A DNA stretch of 64,000 bases from UBA935 sp031555615 (GTDB lineage Bacteria; Bacillota; Clostridia; Lachnospirales; Lachnospiraceae): assembly GCA_031555615.1 (NCBI GenBank), contig JAVBUF010000042.1, positions 1-64,000 on the forward strand. Direction: 5' to 3'. Below are positions 42,958 through 51,622 of the stretch, in pieces. The translations under genes and the position numbers were made by a program. The first letter of the stretch is position 1. Every line of letters begins with the position of its first letter. The notes under the pieces were generated by a model, which was not told the origin of the DNA, made no database searches, and worked only from the letters and a program-made list of their open reading frames with translations.

Positions 42958-45354
42958 ATGAAAAAGGTGGATTTTAACAAAGGTTGGTTGTTACAAAAAG
43001 ATGGCAGTGCAGAAGTAGCGGAAGTCAATCTTCCTCATGATGCAATGTTATCGGAAGAAAGGACAAAGGAAGCCACAACGGGCGGTGCGGGTGCTTATTT
43101 CCATGGCGGCAAATACTATTATCGAAAAAATTTAAGACTGCCGCAGGAGTGGCAGGGACATACGCTCATACTGTCATGTGAAGGCGTTTATCATAATGCC
43201 CAGGTAATTGTAAATCATCAGATGATTACAGAATGGCCTTATGGATATTCGGGATTTTACGTAAATTTGACAGAGTACTTATCGCTAACAGAAGAAAATG
43301 TCATTGAAATTATTGCCGACAATGAAAAGACACCAAATAGCAGATGGTATTCCGGAAGTGGCATATACAGAGAGGTGAAGCTGCTGATTGCCGGTAAATC
43401 CTACATAAAACCGGAAGGGGTAAGAGTAACCACAGTAGGAAAAGACCGAATACGGGTTACTTCGGCTGTGGCCGGTGAGGGTGATGTCTGTGTGGAAATC
43501 ATGGATGGAACCAGGATTGTTGCTTCGGGAACCGGCGAAGAAGTAGAATTGACAATAAAGGATGCCTCATTGTGGAGCGAGGATAATCCACATTTATACC
43601 TATGCAGGGTCAGATTAAAGAGCAATGATCAAGTGATTGACGAAGAGACCGTCCGATTTGGTATGAGAATGCTTTCATGGAGCGGGAAAGGATTTTTTGT
43701 TAACGGAAAAAAAACGTTGTTACGTGGTTCCTGCATTCACCATGACAATGGTGTTTTGGGGGCATGTGATTTTAAGGATGCCGAGTACAGACGTGTACGG
43801 ATCATGAAAGAAGCGGGTTTTAATGCTATCAGAAGTTCTCATAATCCCATTTCAAGCGTCATGTTGGATGCCTGTGATGAACTGGGAATCTATGTAATGG
43901 ATGAAACCTACGATTATTGGCTGGTTCATAAGAATCAGTACGACCATGCCAAAGATACCTTTCAGAAGTGGTGGAAAAAGGATACAGACTCCATGATCGG
44001 AAAAGATTATAATCATCCATCGGTGGTCATGTATTCCATTGGAAATGAGGTCTCGGAACTTGGTACAACTGAGGGGCAGGCGCTTTGCAGGGAAATAGCG
44101 GACTATGTCAGGCAGGCGGATCAAACAAGAGGGGTCACCTGTGGAATAAACCTCATGCTGGCATCCATGGCAGCCAAAGGCGGTGGTATCTATGGAGACA
44201 AAAAGAACGGAAAAGAGAATAAAAATGGCAGCATGTCCATGGACAGTATGCCAACCAGCACATTTTACAATGTGCTGATGAATAAAATGGGAGGCATTAT
44301 CGATAAAATGGCTTCCAGGCCGGCAGCCGATAAGGTATGTGATCAAATTGTTCCTTCCCTGGATATACCGGGATATAATTACGCCACATCGCGATATGAG
44401 AAAGAATACAGGAACCATCCGGAACGCTGTATTGTCGGCTCGGAAACCTTACCGAAATCACTCTATCAAAACTGGGAATTTGTAAAAAAGTTTCCCAATT
44501 TGATTGGAGATTTCATGTGGACAGGGTGGGATTATCTGGGAGAAACCGGGCTCGGAACAATTCGGTATGTGGATAAAAAAACAGGTGAAAATGCATATTC
44601 GGGACTTGCCATATTGGCAGGCTGCGGCGTGATCGATATCTGTGGAACGATGCGGCCGGAGACAGGATGGAACAAAATCATCTGGGGCTTGCAGACCAAG
44701 CCTGTACTTGCAGCAGATCCGATTATGTATAGCAATCATAAAAAGGGTGCATCCATGTGGCGAAATACCGATGCGGTTGAAAGCTGGTCATGGGAAGGAT
44801 ATGAAGGCAGCAGGACGTTTGTTACAGTGTATGCGAAGGAACATCGGGTAGATTTGTACTGTAATGATAGAAAAATTGGCTCTAAAAAGATTAAAGAGTG
44901 TAAAGCTGTGTTTAAGAAGGTACCGTATACACCTGGAAAACTTATCGCAATTACTTATGATGAAAAGGGAAAAGAAGTTGAAAAAGCAGAACTTATTTCT
45001 GCTACAGGTAAGACATCCATAGAGCTGGGCTGTGACAGACAGACATTGCAGTGCAATGGGCAGGATTTGTGTTTTATCGAGGTGAAGCTTGTCGGAGAAA
45101 ATAATATGATCAAATCTTCTGTGGATCAATATCTTACGGTTTGTGTGGAAGGCGCCGGGATTCTGCAGGGGTTTGGATCGGCGGTTCCCAATACAAGCGA
45201 CAGCTTTATCAGCGGCAGATATCCGACCTATTATGGCAGGGCTCTCATTGTGGTAAGAGCCGGTTATGAACCCGGAGAGATTAAAGTAACAGTAAGGGGA
45301 GAAGGTCTGGAAGATAAGGAAGTTCACATCTCCGTAAGCGCGGTGATTGTTTGA
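42958..45354 (+). CDS. Glycoside hydrolase family 2 enzyme, beta-galactosidase-like
   Basis: A 798-residue GH2 protein: jelly-roll domain (NLPHDAM near 24), immunoglobulin-like domain, and a TIM barrel with acid/base Glu364 (SIGNEVSE) and nucleophile Glu496 (IVGSETLP). DFMWTGWDYLGE follows the barrel, and the C-terminal beta domains include GFGSAVPNTSDSF and PTYYGRALIVVRAG, as in gut beta-galactosidases. A roughly 80-residue low-complexity and helical insert (about 405-480) separates barrel elements, as in other clostridial members. No signal peptide. Confidence 0.9.
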   Translation: MKKVDFNKGWLLQKDGSAEVAEVNLPHDAMLSEERTKEATTGGAGAYFHGGKYYYRKNLRLPQEWQGHTLILSCEGVYHNAQVIVNHQMITEWPYGYSGFYVNLTEYLSLTEENVIEIIADNEKTPNSRWYSGSGIYREVKLLIAGKSYIKPEGVRVTTVGKDRIRVTSAVAGEGDVCVEIMDGTRIVASGTGEEVELTIKDASLWSEDNPHLYLCRVRLKSNDQVIDEETVRFGMRMLSWSGKGFFVNGKKTLLRGSCIHHDNGVLGACDFKDAEYRRVRIMKEAGFNAIRSSHNPISSVMLDACDELGIYVMDETYDYWLVHKNQYDHAKDTFQKWWKKDTDSMIGKDYNHPSVVMYSIGNEVSELGTTEGQALCREIADYVRQADQTRGVTCGINLMLASMAAKGGGIYGDKKNGKENKNGSMSMDSMPTSTFYNVLMNKMGGIIDKMASRPAADKVCDQIVPSLDIPGYNYATSRYEKEYRNHPERCIVGSETLPKSLYQNWEFVKKFPNLIGDFMWTGWDYLGETGLGTIRYVDKKTGENAYSGLAILAGCGVIDICGTMRPETGWNKIIWGLQTKPVLAADPIMYSNHKKGASMWRNTDAVESWSWEGYEGSRTFVTVYAKEHRVDLYCNDRKIGSKKIKECKAVFKKVPYTPGKLIAITYDEKGKEVEKAELISATGKTSIELGCDRQTLQCNGQDLCFIEVKLVGENNMIKSSVDQYLTVCVEGAGILQGFGSAVPNTSDSFISGRYPTYYGRALIVVRAGYEPGEIKVTVRGEGLEDKEVHISVSAVIV

Positions 45355-45379
45355 CGCAGAAACGCATGTTTGGTACAAT
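45351..45379 (+). promoter_or_regulatory. Promoter overlapping the GH2 stop codon
   Basis: TTGACG (45351-45356), 17-base spacer, TACAAT (45374-45379). It includes the GH2 stop codon and drives the small membrane protein gene at 45412. Confidence 0.75.
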
Positions 45380-45411
45380 ATGAATATGCAATGATATGAA
45401 AAGGAGAAAAA

Positions 45412-45747
45412 GTGAAAAAGGTAAACTTATTAATTATAATCGGTTTGCTTGTGATATCCGGATATGCCATGCGTGTATGCTATGAAATGGGGATTGTCAG
45501 AGATGCATTCAATATCTCCGGTAACGCGGCGGTGTCTTTATCATGGCTGGAACTGTTTGTTGTATTAGGTTTACCGATCCTATTTATGATCCTAAACATA
45601 ATATTTCTGATAGCTAAGCGATATAGTAAAGTTATAGGGACAATATTGATCATTTTAAGTATCGGAGTAATTTTATTATCAGGATTCTTTACCTATAAGG
45701 AAACTATTGAAATGAGCAAATATACACAAGCAGAGCAAATGAAATAA
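45412..45747 (+). CDS. Small three-helix membrane protein, function unknown
   Basis: A 111-residue protein with three hydrophobic segments (about 3-22, 43-66, 73-93), a short charged loop KRYSK between the last two, and a hydrophilic C-terminus. I do not recognise a family. It begins with GTG at 45412 behind AAAAGGAG, has its own sigma-A promoter and a terminator, so it is expressed independently of the GH2 gene. Confidence 0.72.
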   Translation: MKKVNLLIIIGLLVISGYAMRVCYEMGIVRDAFNISGNAAVSLSWLELFVVLGLPILFMILNIIFLIAKRYSKVIGTILIILSIGVILLSGFFTYKETIEMSKYTQAEQMK

Positions 45748-45774
45748 TCAAACAATCAAATAATCCAATAATTA

Positions 45775-45840
45775 AGAGTGTTTTTATTACTGCTAACTTT
45801 TTTCCGTTATTAGCAGATCATAAGAATGCTCTTTTTATTT
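45775..45840 (+). terminator. Terminator after the small membrane protein gene
   Basis: A two-part hairpin: outer stem GAGTGTTTTTAT with ATAAGAATGCTC (several G-U pairs), inner stem CTGCTAA with TTAGCAG, then TTTTT. Confidence 0.75.
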
Positions 45841-45870
45841 GGTATCTCCTTATATATTTTTGAACTTAGG

Positions 45871-45920
45871 CGAACATACGTTCAAAAAAACTTGACATCA
45901 GAAAGTATGTTCGATACAAT
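45871..45920 (+). promoter_or_regulatory. LexA-controlled promoter: two SOS boxes around TTGACA/TACAAT
   Basis: CGAACATACGTTC (45871-45883) is a near-perfect Bacillota SOS box. A second box, inverted, is GAAAGTATGTTCG (45901-45913), which reads CGAACATACTTTC with one change. They surround TTGACA (45892-45897), a 17-base spacer and TACAAT (45915-45920), so LexA would block both promoter elements. Confidence 0.88.
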
Positions 45921-45994
45921 GATGGTATATAATAATGGATAACGCAATGTGAAGCACAATGAATTAAAATGAATTAAAATGAAGGAAGAAGACT

Positions 45995-47356
45995 ATGGAG
46001 ATTCGGATTTCGGAAGACACATCAATAATGGATAAGCTGGGCATTCTTTCGGATGCAGCTAAATACGATGTTTCCTGCAGCTCCAGCGGAGTGGATCGAA
46101 AAGGCGACGGAACCGGTATCGGGAACACCGCCGCCGGGGGAATCTGTCATAGCTTCAGTTCCGACGGGCGATGTATATCTCTTCTGAAAGTGCTGTTTAC
46201 CAACGAATGCATTTATGACTGCAAATATTGCATTAACCGGAAGTCCAATGATGTCCCCCGGGCTTCCTTTACCCCGGAGGAAATCTGCAATCTGACCATT
46301 GAATTTTACCGGCGTAATTTTATTGAAGGCCTGTTTTTAAGCTCCGGCATTCTGTATAACCCGGATTACACCATGGAACTGATCTACCAGGCCGTATATA
46401 AACTGCGGACGGAATACCGGTTTCAGGGCTATATCCACGTCAAGGCGATCCCGGGTGCCAGTCCCATGATTATCCAGAAGGTGGGATTTTTAGCCGACCG
46501 GATGAGTGTCAATCTGGAATTGCCCACAGCTCAGGGCTTAAGCGAATTAGCCCCCAATAAACATCGTAAAACCATTCTGATGCCCATGCGGCAGATTCAG
46601 CAAAGCATTCATAATAATAAAAACGAATTGGTATTGTATAAGAAAGCCCCCTCATTTGTCCCCGGCGGGCAGTCCACCCAGATGATTGTGGGAGCCACCC
46701 CGGAAAATGATTATCAGATTATGTCGGTGGCGGAGAATCTCTATCAGAAATTTGAATTGAAAAGGGTTTACTATTCGGCCTTTGTGAATATTAATGAAGA
46801 CAAAGAACTGCCGGCCTTGCCCGGCGGTCCCCCGCTGCTGCGGGAGCACCGGCTCTATCAGGCGGACTGGCTGCTGCGCTTCTATGGCTTTCGGGCCGAT
46901 GAACTGCTTAGCGAGCAGAAGCCTAATTTTAATGTTTTGCTGGACCCCAAGGCCGACTGGGCTCTAAGGCATCTGGAGCAGTTCCCGGTAGAAATCAACC
47001 GGGCGGATTATCAGACCATTTTACGGGTTCCCGGTATCGGGGTAAAAAGTGCCCAGCGTATTGTCCGTGCCAGGCGGAATGGAACGCTGCGCTTTGATGA
47101 TTTAAAAAAAATCGGAGTAGTGTTAAAGCGGGCACTGTATTTTATCACCTGCAGCGGTAAGATGATGTACAACACCCGTATCGAAGAGGATTATATTACC
47201 AGAAACCTGCTGTCTGTAAAGGAAAAGCTGCCTTTTGATAAAGATGGGGTTACTTATAAACAGCTGTCTTTGTTTGATGATATGAACTTTCACCCGGATG
47301 AAGATATGACAGGGCGATTATTTGAAGGGCGCAGTGTGGTACTGGGACAGCTATAG
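45995..47356 (+). CDS. Radical SAM protein with helix-hairpin-helix, putative DNA modification/repair
   Basis: A 453-residue protein matching the putative DNA modification/repair radical-SAM family (TIGR03916 type). The cluster motif CIYDCKYC (Cx3Cx2C) lies near residues 70-77. The C-terminal region has a helix-hairpin-helix, LRVPGIGVKSAQRIVRARR (about 346-364), and the RFDDLKKIGVVLKRA block of DNA-binding proteins. It is followed after 11 bases by its constant partner (DUF4130 type). The double SOS box upstream shows induction by DNA damage. The reaction has not been established for the family. Confidence 0.9.
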   Translation: MEIRISEDTSIMDKLGILSDAAKYDVSCSSSGVDRKGDGTGIGNTAAGGICHSFSSDGRCISLLKVLFTNECIYDCKYCINRKSNDVPRASFTPEEICNLTIEFYRRNFIEGLFLSSGILYNPDYTMELIYQAVYKLRTEYRFQGYIHVKAIPGASPMIIQKVGFLADRMSVNLELPTAQGLSELAPNKHRKTILMPMRQIQQSIHNNKNELVLYKKAPSFVPGGQSTQMIVGATPENDYQIMSVAENLYQKFELKRVYYSAFVNINEDKELPALPGGPPLLREHRLYQADWLLRFYGFRADELLSEQKPNFNVLLDPKADWALRHLEQFPVEINRADYQTILRVPGIGVKSAQRIVRARRNGTLRFDDLKKIGVVLKRALYFITCSGKMMYNTRIEEDYITRNLLSVKEKLPFDKDGVTYKQLSLFDDMNFHPDEDMTGRLFEGRSVVLGQL

Positions 47357-47367
47357 AGGGAAAATTT

Positions 47368-48150
47368 ATGGAATTATATTTGCAGTGTGAAGATTCACTG
47401 GAGGGGATTTTTACAGGAATTTATGATGCTTATGCCAGTAAGCGTCCCCATCCGGAGATTCATATCCAGATTGGTGAGGAAGAAAATTTACGATTATTTG
47501 CCGAATACAGGGAAACAGCGGCTGACAGTGGCAAAGCCGCCAAGGTAGCCCGGACCATTAACAGGGAGTTTGGTACGGAAGGCTATATGGCTATATGCCG
47601 CGCCCTGGCTTCGGCTGATACAGGGAAAGGAGAAGCCATCTATAAGGCGGTGGTAAAAGGGCTTTCCATGCCCAATCCCCGGGAAATCATGGGCAATCTG
47701 TCGGATGAGCATATTCTGAAGGTATTTGAACTGGCTCGTTTCAGTGCCAATGAAACTCATTTTCTGGTAGAGTTTATACGCTTTCGGGAATTGGAAAATG
47801 GTATTCTGTATGCCAGAACCGGGCCAAAGAACAACGTCCTGACCTTTGTAATGCCTCATTTTGCCGACCGGCTGCCCTTAGAAAACTTCGTGATCTACGA
47901 CGAAACAAGAGGGATCTATGGACTGCATCCGGCACGGAAGGACTGGTATGTGGTGACGGAAGGAGCTGATTCGGCACCGGCAGCAGGCGAACATGTTCTA
48001 TCGGAAAATGAAAAAAAGTACAGTGAACTTTTTACTTCTTTTTTTCATACCATAGCAATAAAAGAACGTAATAATCTCAAATTACAAAGGAATATGCTGC
48101 CCCTTCGTTATCGTGAATATATGACAGAATTCAACCAAATAATGAAGTAA
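47368..48150 (+). CDS. DUF4130/TIGR03915-family partner of the radical SAM repair protein
   Basis: A 260-residue protein of the family that is nearly always encoded next to the preceding radical SAM protein. Visible blocks are DSLEGIFTGIYDAY, the central FLVEFIRFRELENGILYARTGPKNN, MPHFADRLPLENFVIYDETRG and a C-terminal WYVV. The family is described as a probable DNA metabolism protein, and some relatives are fused to uracil-DNA glycosylase-like domains. Under the same LexA-type promoter. Biochemical activity unknown. Confidence 0.88.
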   Translation: MELYLQCEDSLEGIFTGIYDAYASKRPHPEIHIQIGEEENLRLFAEYRETAADSGKAAKVARTINREFGTEGYMAICRALASADTGKGEAIYKAVVKGLSMPNPREIMGNLSDEHILKVFELARFSANETHFLVEFIRFRELENGILYARTGPKNNVLTFVMPHFADRLPLENFVIYDETRGIYGLHPARKDWYVVTEGADSAPAAGEHVLSENEKKYSELFTSFFHTIAIKERNNLKLQRNMLPLRYREYMTEFNQIMK

Positions 48151-48455
48151 AGCGTGACGAAATTATCCGGTAGATAAATAAAGATTTTTGCTAATAGCGG
48201 ATAGAATCCGGATAAAATCCGTGTAAAATATATGCAAAATGACCAGAATGGAATCTTTATATAAAAGTTATTGGATTTCTTATGAAACTATTGTATAATT
48301 ATTGTCATTTTGGGTAAAATTGTAATAAATAAAATGCTTTACAAAATACTAAATACGGTGATAAAGTAAGGATATTACCACAAGAAAACGGTTTCTCTAA
48401 TCGTTAATGGACTGTATGTGATAATATAAAAAGAGAGAATAGGAAGGTGATAATT
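48151..48455 (+). other. AT-rich gap with promoter for the HPr-like gene
   Basis: About 300 bases without a gene. It contains TTGGAT (48271-48276), 17-base spacer, TATAAT (48294-48299), a plausible sigma-A promoter giving a leader of about 150 bases. No convincing hairpin terminator follows the upstream repair gene. No other feature seen. Confidence 0.55.
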
Positions 48456-48683
48456 ATGATGCAGTACAAAATCAATTTAAGCATGGAACAGGTCAGTGAT
48501 TTCGTAAAAACAGCCGCAAAGTGTGATTTCGATATCGATATTTCCTACAACAGCTTTGTTGTTGATGCTAAATCCATTGTAGGTGTCTTAGGTCTTGACT
48601 TACGCCGGGTATTAACGGTTACCTGCAGTGATTATGATCCTGATTTTGATTCGTATATGAAGCAATTTGCCGTTGCATGCTGA
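48456..48683 (+). CDS. HPr-like protein lacking the catalytic histidine (Crh-like)
   Basis: A 76-residue HPr fold. From TAAKCDFDIDISYN to VDAKSIVGVLGLDL it aligns without gaps to Bacillus HPr (TASKYDADVNLEYN, VNLKSIMGVMSLGI), so the regulatory serine equivalent to Ser46 is kept (Ser40 here). The GIHARPA active-site loop is absent: His15 falls on Ser9 and Arg17 on Glu11. It therefore cannot carry PTS phosphate, but could act in HPr kinase/CcpA signalling as Crh does (inference). Start at 48456 after AGGAAGG. Own promoter and terminator. Confidence 0.85.
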   Translation: MMQYKINLSMEQVSDFVKTAAKCDFDIDISYNSFVVDAKSIVGVLGLDLRRVLTVTCSDYDPDFDSYMKQFAVAC

Positions 48684-48725
48684 GAGGTGAGTGAGTAACA
48701 GTGCTCTCCATAGTAAGTAAATATT

Positions 48726-48772
48726 GACTCCCTGATGAAAAGCGCATAGTATTTCATCAGGGAGTCTTTAAT
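48726..48772 (+). terminator. Terminator after the HPr-like gene
   Basis: A perfect 15-bp stem, GACTCCCTGATGAAA (48726-48740) with TTTCATCAGGGAGTC (48752-48766), followed by TTTAATTT. Confidence 0.9.
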
Positions 48773-48794
48773 TTAACGTGAAAAGGAAAAGTAT

Positions 48795-51194
48795 ATGGAA
48801 TTACATATCTCGGTCAGAAATCTGGTAGAATTTATTTTGCGCAGCGGCAATATTGATAACCGCAGATCGGTAGCATCTGAGACGGCCATGCAGGAGGGCG
48901 GACGTATCCACCGTATGATACAGCGGCGGATGGGAACGGACTATCGTGCGGAGGTTTCCTTGAAGTACCTTTATGAGACCCCCCAATATGTTATTGTGAT
49001 TGAAGGCCGGGTAGATGGCATTATCAGCGTCCCCGGCCAGACCGTAACCATTGACGAGATTAAAGGAACCTACCGGGAAGTATCCCGGATGAAGGAAGCT
49101 GTCTTTGTGCATCTGGCCCAGGCCAAATGCTATGCCTATATTTATGCCCAGCAAAATCAATTACAGCATATTCGTATCCAAATGACATATTGTAATATAG
49201 ATACCGAGGAACTGAAATACTTTCATCATGAATATTCATTCATAGAATTACGCTCCTGGTTTGAAGAGGTAATGGAGCAATATCAAAAATGGGCAGATTT
49301 TGAGAATGAGTGGAAGGAAAAAAGACTTCAGTCAATCAAAGATTTGGCCTTTCCGTTTCCGTACCGGAACGGTCAAAAAGAACTGGTAACCTATGTATAT
49401 CAGACCGTTTATCATAAACGGAAGTTATATATTGAGGCTCCCACCGGAGTGGGAAAGACCATTTCCACAGTGTTTCCGGCCATCAAGGCAATGGGGGAGG
49501 GGATGGGTGAAAAATTATTTTATCTCACCGCCAAAACCATCACCAGAACAGTTGCGGAAGAGACCTTCGGACTGCTGCGTGAACAGGGGCTTAAGTTTAA
49601 AACGGTTATATTGACTGCTAAGGACAAAGTGTGTTTTATGGAAGAAACCGAGTGTAATCCCCTGGCCTGTCCTTATGCCAATGGGCACTATGACCGCATA
49701 AACGACGCCATTTTTGCGCTATTGACCGAGACGGACAGCTTTACCAGGGAAAATATCGAAGCCTATGCAAAGCAGTTTCAGGTATGCCCTTTTGAGATGT
49801 GTCTGGATATGAGCCTTTTTGCCGATGGGGTGATTGGTGATTATAACTATGTGTTTGATCCTCATGTTTATTTAAAACGGTTCTTTTCCGAGGGGGTTAA
49901 GGGGGATTACCTCTTTTTGATCGATGAGGCTCATAATCTGGTGGAACGGGGCCGGGAAATGTACAGTGCGGTTCTTTATAAGGAGGATTTTCTGGAATTA
50001 AAGAAAACCGTCAAAGAGGTTGACGCTTATATGGCCAGAATGCTGGATAAGTGCAATAAGGAGCTTCTGGCCCTGAAGCGGGAATGTGAAGATTATCAGG
50101 TGGAACCTTTTCTGGAACCCTTTCAGCGGGCACTGGCCCGTCTTTGGGCGGCCATGGACAAATATCTGGAGGAGCATGAGGCCAGTCCGGTGAGAAAGGA
50201 AGTGCTGGACTTTTATTTTCAGGTAAGTCACTTTCAGGCCATGAGCGAACTGATGGATGAAAATTATGTTGTCTATTCACAGATTGATTCCGCCGGCGGT
50301 TTTTTGGTTAAACTTTTTTGTGTCAATCCTACGGTGAACCTCCGGGATTGCATGATGCGGGGGCGGAGTACCATCCTTTTTTCAGCGACGCTGCTGCCCA
50401 TCCAGTATTATAAAAAGCTGTTGGGAGCCAGCCCCGGAGATTATGAGGTGTATGCCCAGTCAGTATTTCAGGCGGACAAAAAGGGATTATTCATAGCCGA
50501 GGATGTGACCAGTAAATATTCCCGCCGGAGTGATACGGAGTTTTATAATATCGCCCGTTATGTTCATGAGGTTGTGAAAAACCGCCACGGGAACTATTTG
50601 GTATTCTTTCCCTCCCACCAATTTCTGCAAAGGATATATGAGATATTCAGAGAGCATTTCCAGGGAGAAGAGGAAGTAGAATGTATCCTCCAGGAAGAAT
50701 ATATGAATGAACAGGCCAGGGAGGCCTTTTTAAGGCGCTTTATGGGGAATGAAGAGGTCCGGCTGGAGGACATTATCGGCATGGACATAGAGATAGAGAT
50801 AGAGGAAAAAAGCCTGGTGGGGTTCTGTGTGTCAGGGGGAATCTTCAGCGAAGGAATTGATTTGAAGAATGACAGTCTCATCGGTGTGATGATCATCGGA
50901 ACCGGATTGCCGCAAGTGTGTGTGGAAAGAGAAATCCTGAAAAACTACTTTGACGATCAGGGTGAAAATGGTTTCGATTATGCCTACCGGCTGCCGGGCA
51001 TGAATAAAGTCCTGCAGGCTGCCGGACGGGTCATCCGGACCCAGGAGGATATCGGGATCGTGGTGCTTCTGGATGAACGCTTCCTGAATCTGTCTTACCG
51101 TAAGATGTTTCCTCGGGAATGGGAAAATTATGAAGTTGTGAAGGTGGAACAGATTGCCGGGCGGATTGAAAAATTCTGGAATGACTGGCTGTAA
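48795..51194 (+). CDS. XPD/DinG-type DNA helicase with N-terminal PD-(D/E)XK nuclease domain
   Basis: A 799-residue protein. Residues about 30-150 look like a Cas4/AddB-type nuclease: RIHRMIQRR, then EGRVDGII and IDEIKGTY, giving the D...ExK active site. The helicase follows, with Walker A APTGVGKTIS (about 215), an iron-sulfur cluster region with spaced Cys (CFMEETECNPLAC and CPFEMC), LIDEAHN (about 375) and C-terminal motifs FSATLLP and QAAGRVIR. It should unwind DNA 5' to 3' and perhaps trim it during repair. No SOS box was found in front of it; it follows the HPr-like gene's terminator by about 20 bases. Confidence 0.9.
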   Translation: MELHISVRNLVEFILRSGNIDNRRSVASETAMQEGGRIHRMIQRRMGTDYRAEVSLKYLYETPQYVIVIEGRVDGIISVPGQTVTIDEIKGTYREVSRMKEAVFVHLAQAKCYAYIYAQQNQLQHIRIQMTYCNIDTEELKYFHHEYSFIELRSWFEEVMEQYQKWADFENEWKEKRLQSIKDLAFPFPYRNGQKELVTYVYQTVYHKRKLYIEAPTGVGKTISTVFPAIKAMGEGMGEKLFYLTAKTITRTVAEETFGLLREQGLKFKTVILTAKDKVCFMEETECNPLACPYANGHYDRINDAIFALLTETDSFTRENIEAYAKQFQVCPFEMCLDMSLFADGVIGDYNYVFDPHVYLKRFFSEGVKGDYLFLIDEAHNLVERGREMYSAVLYKEDFLELKKTVKEVDAYMARMLDKCNKELLALKRECEDYQVEPFLEPFQRALARLWAAMDKYLEEHEASPVRKEVLDFYFQVSHFQAMSELMDENYVVYSQIDSAGGFLVKLFCVNPTVNLRDCMMRGRSTILFSATLLPIQYYKKLLGASPGDYEVYAQSVFQADKKGLFIAEDVTSKYSRRSDTEFYNIARYVHEVVKNRHGNYLVFFPSHQFLQRIYEIFREHFQGEEEVECILQEEYMNEQAREAFLRRFMGNEEVRLEDIIGMDIEIEIEEKSLVGFCVSGGIFSEGIDLKNDSLIGVMIIGTGLPQVCVEREILKNYFDDQGENGFDYAYRLPGMNKVLQAAGRVIRTQEDIGIVVLLDERFLNLSYRKMFPREWENYEVVKVEQIAGRIEKFWNDWL

Positions 51195-51622
51195 GGATTG
51201 TGGATAACATAATATGCACACAGGTTGACATAATGTCTGAATGGGGTAATAAATTATGTAAACACCTTCAAAACTCCAAAATGAGGTCAAAAGTGGGGGA
51301 ATGACGTCAGTTTTTATGAAAAAAGTAGTCAAAGTCACCATAAGTGACACATGTGTCGTTGTGGATAACTATGTGGAAATGGGGGATTTCTTTTGAAATG
51401 ATGATTTTGTCCACTGAAAAAATTTGCAAGTTAAAACTTCTTTTTTCAAAAAATACTATATGGGTCAATTTTGTTATGTCTACAAAAACGATATAAAAAC
51501 GCGAAGAAAATGTCGGGTAAAGTTTTCGTAAATACCCTAGGCATGGGGAATGGTTTATGCTATGATTAAATTTGGCTAAAGAGCAGCGAACGCTCTGGCG
51601 GTATTTAGGAGGAAAAGAAAAA
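51195..51622. other. Intergenic region with DnaA-box-like sites and an extended -10 promoter
   Basis: About 430 bases without a gene. Two perfect DnaA boxes in inverse sense, TGTGGATAA at 51199-51207 and 51360-51368, and one near match ATATGCACA at 51212-51220. A perfect 12-bp palindrome GACACATGTGTC is at 51346-51357. An extended -10, TGCTATGAT (51558-51566), probably serves the amylase gene. The stretch 51400-51540 is A/T-rich with nothing else recognised. Confidence 0.5.

Noticed and set aside
51195..51622. Chromosomal replication origin
   Set aside because: DnaA-box-like sites exist, but there is no dnaA or dnaN gene and no 13-mer or DnaA-trio array that I can recognise.
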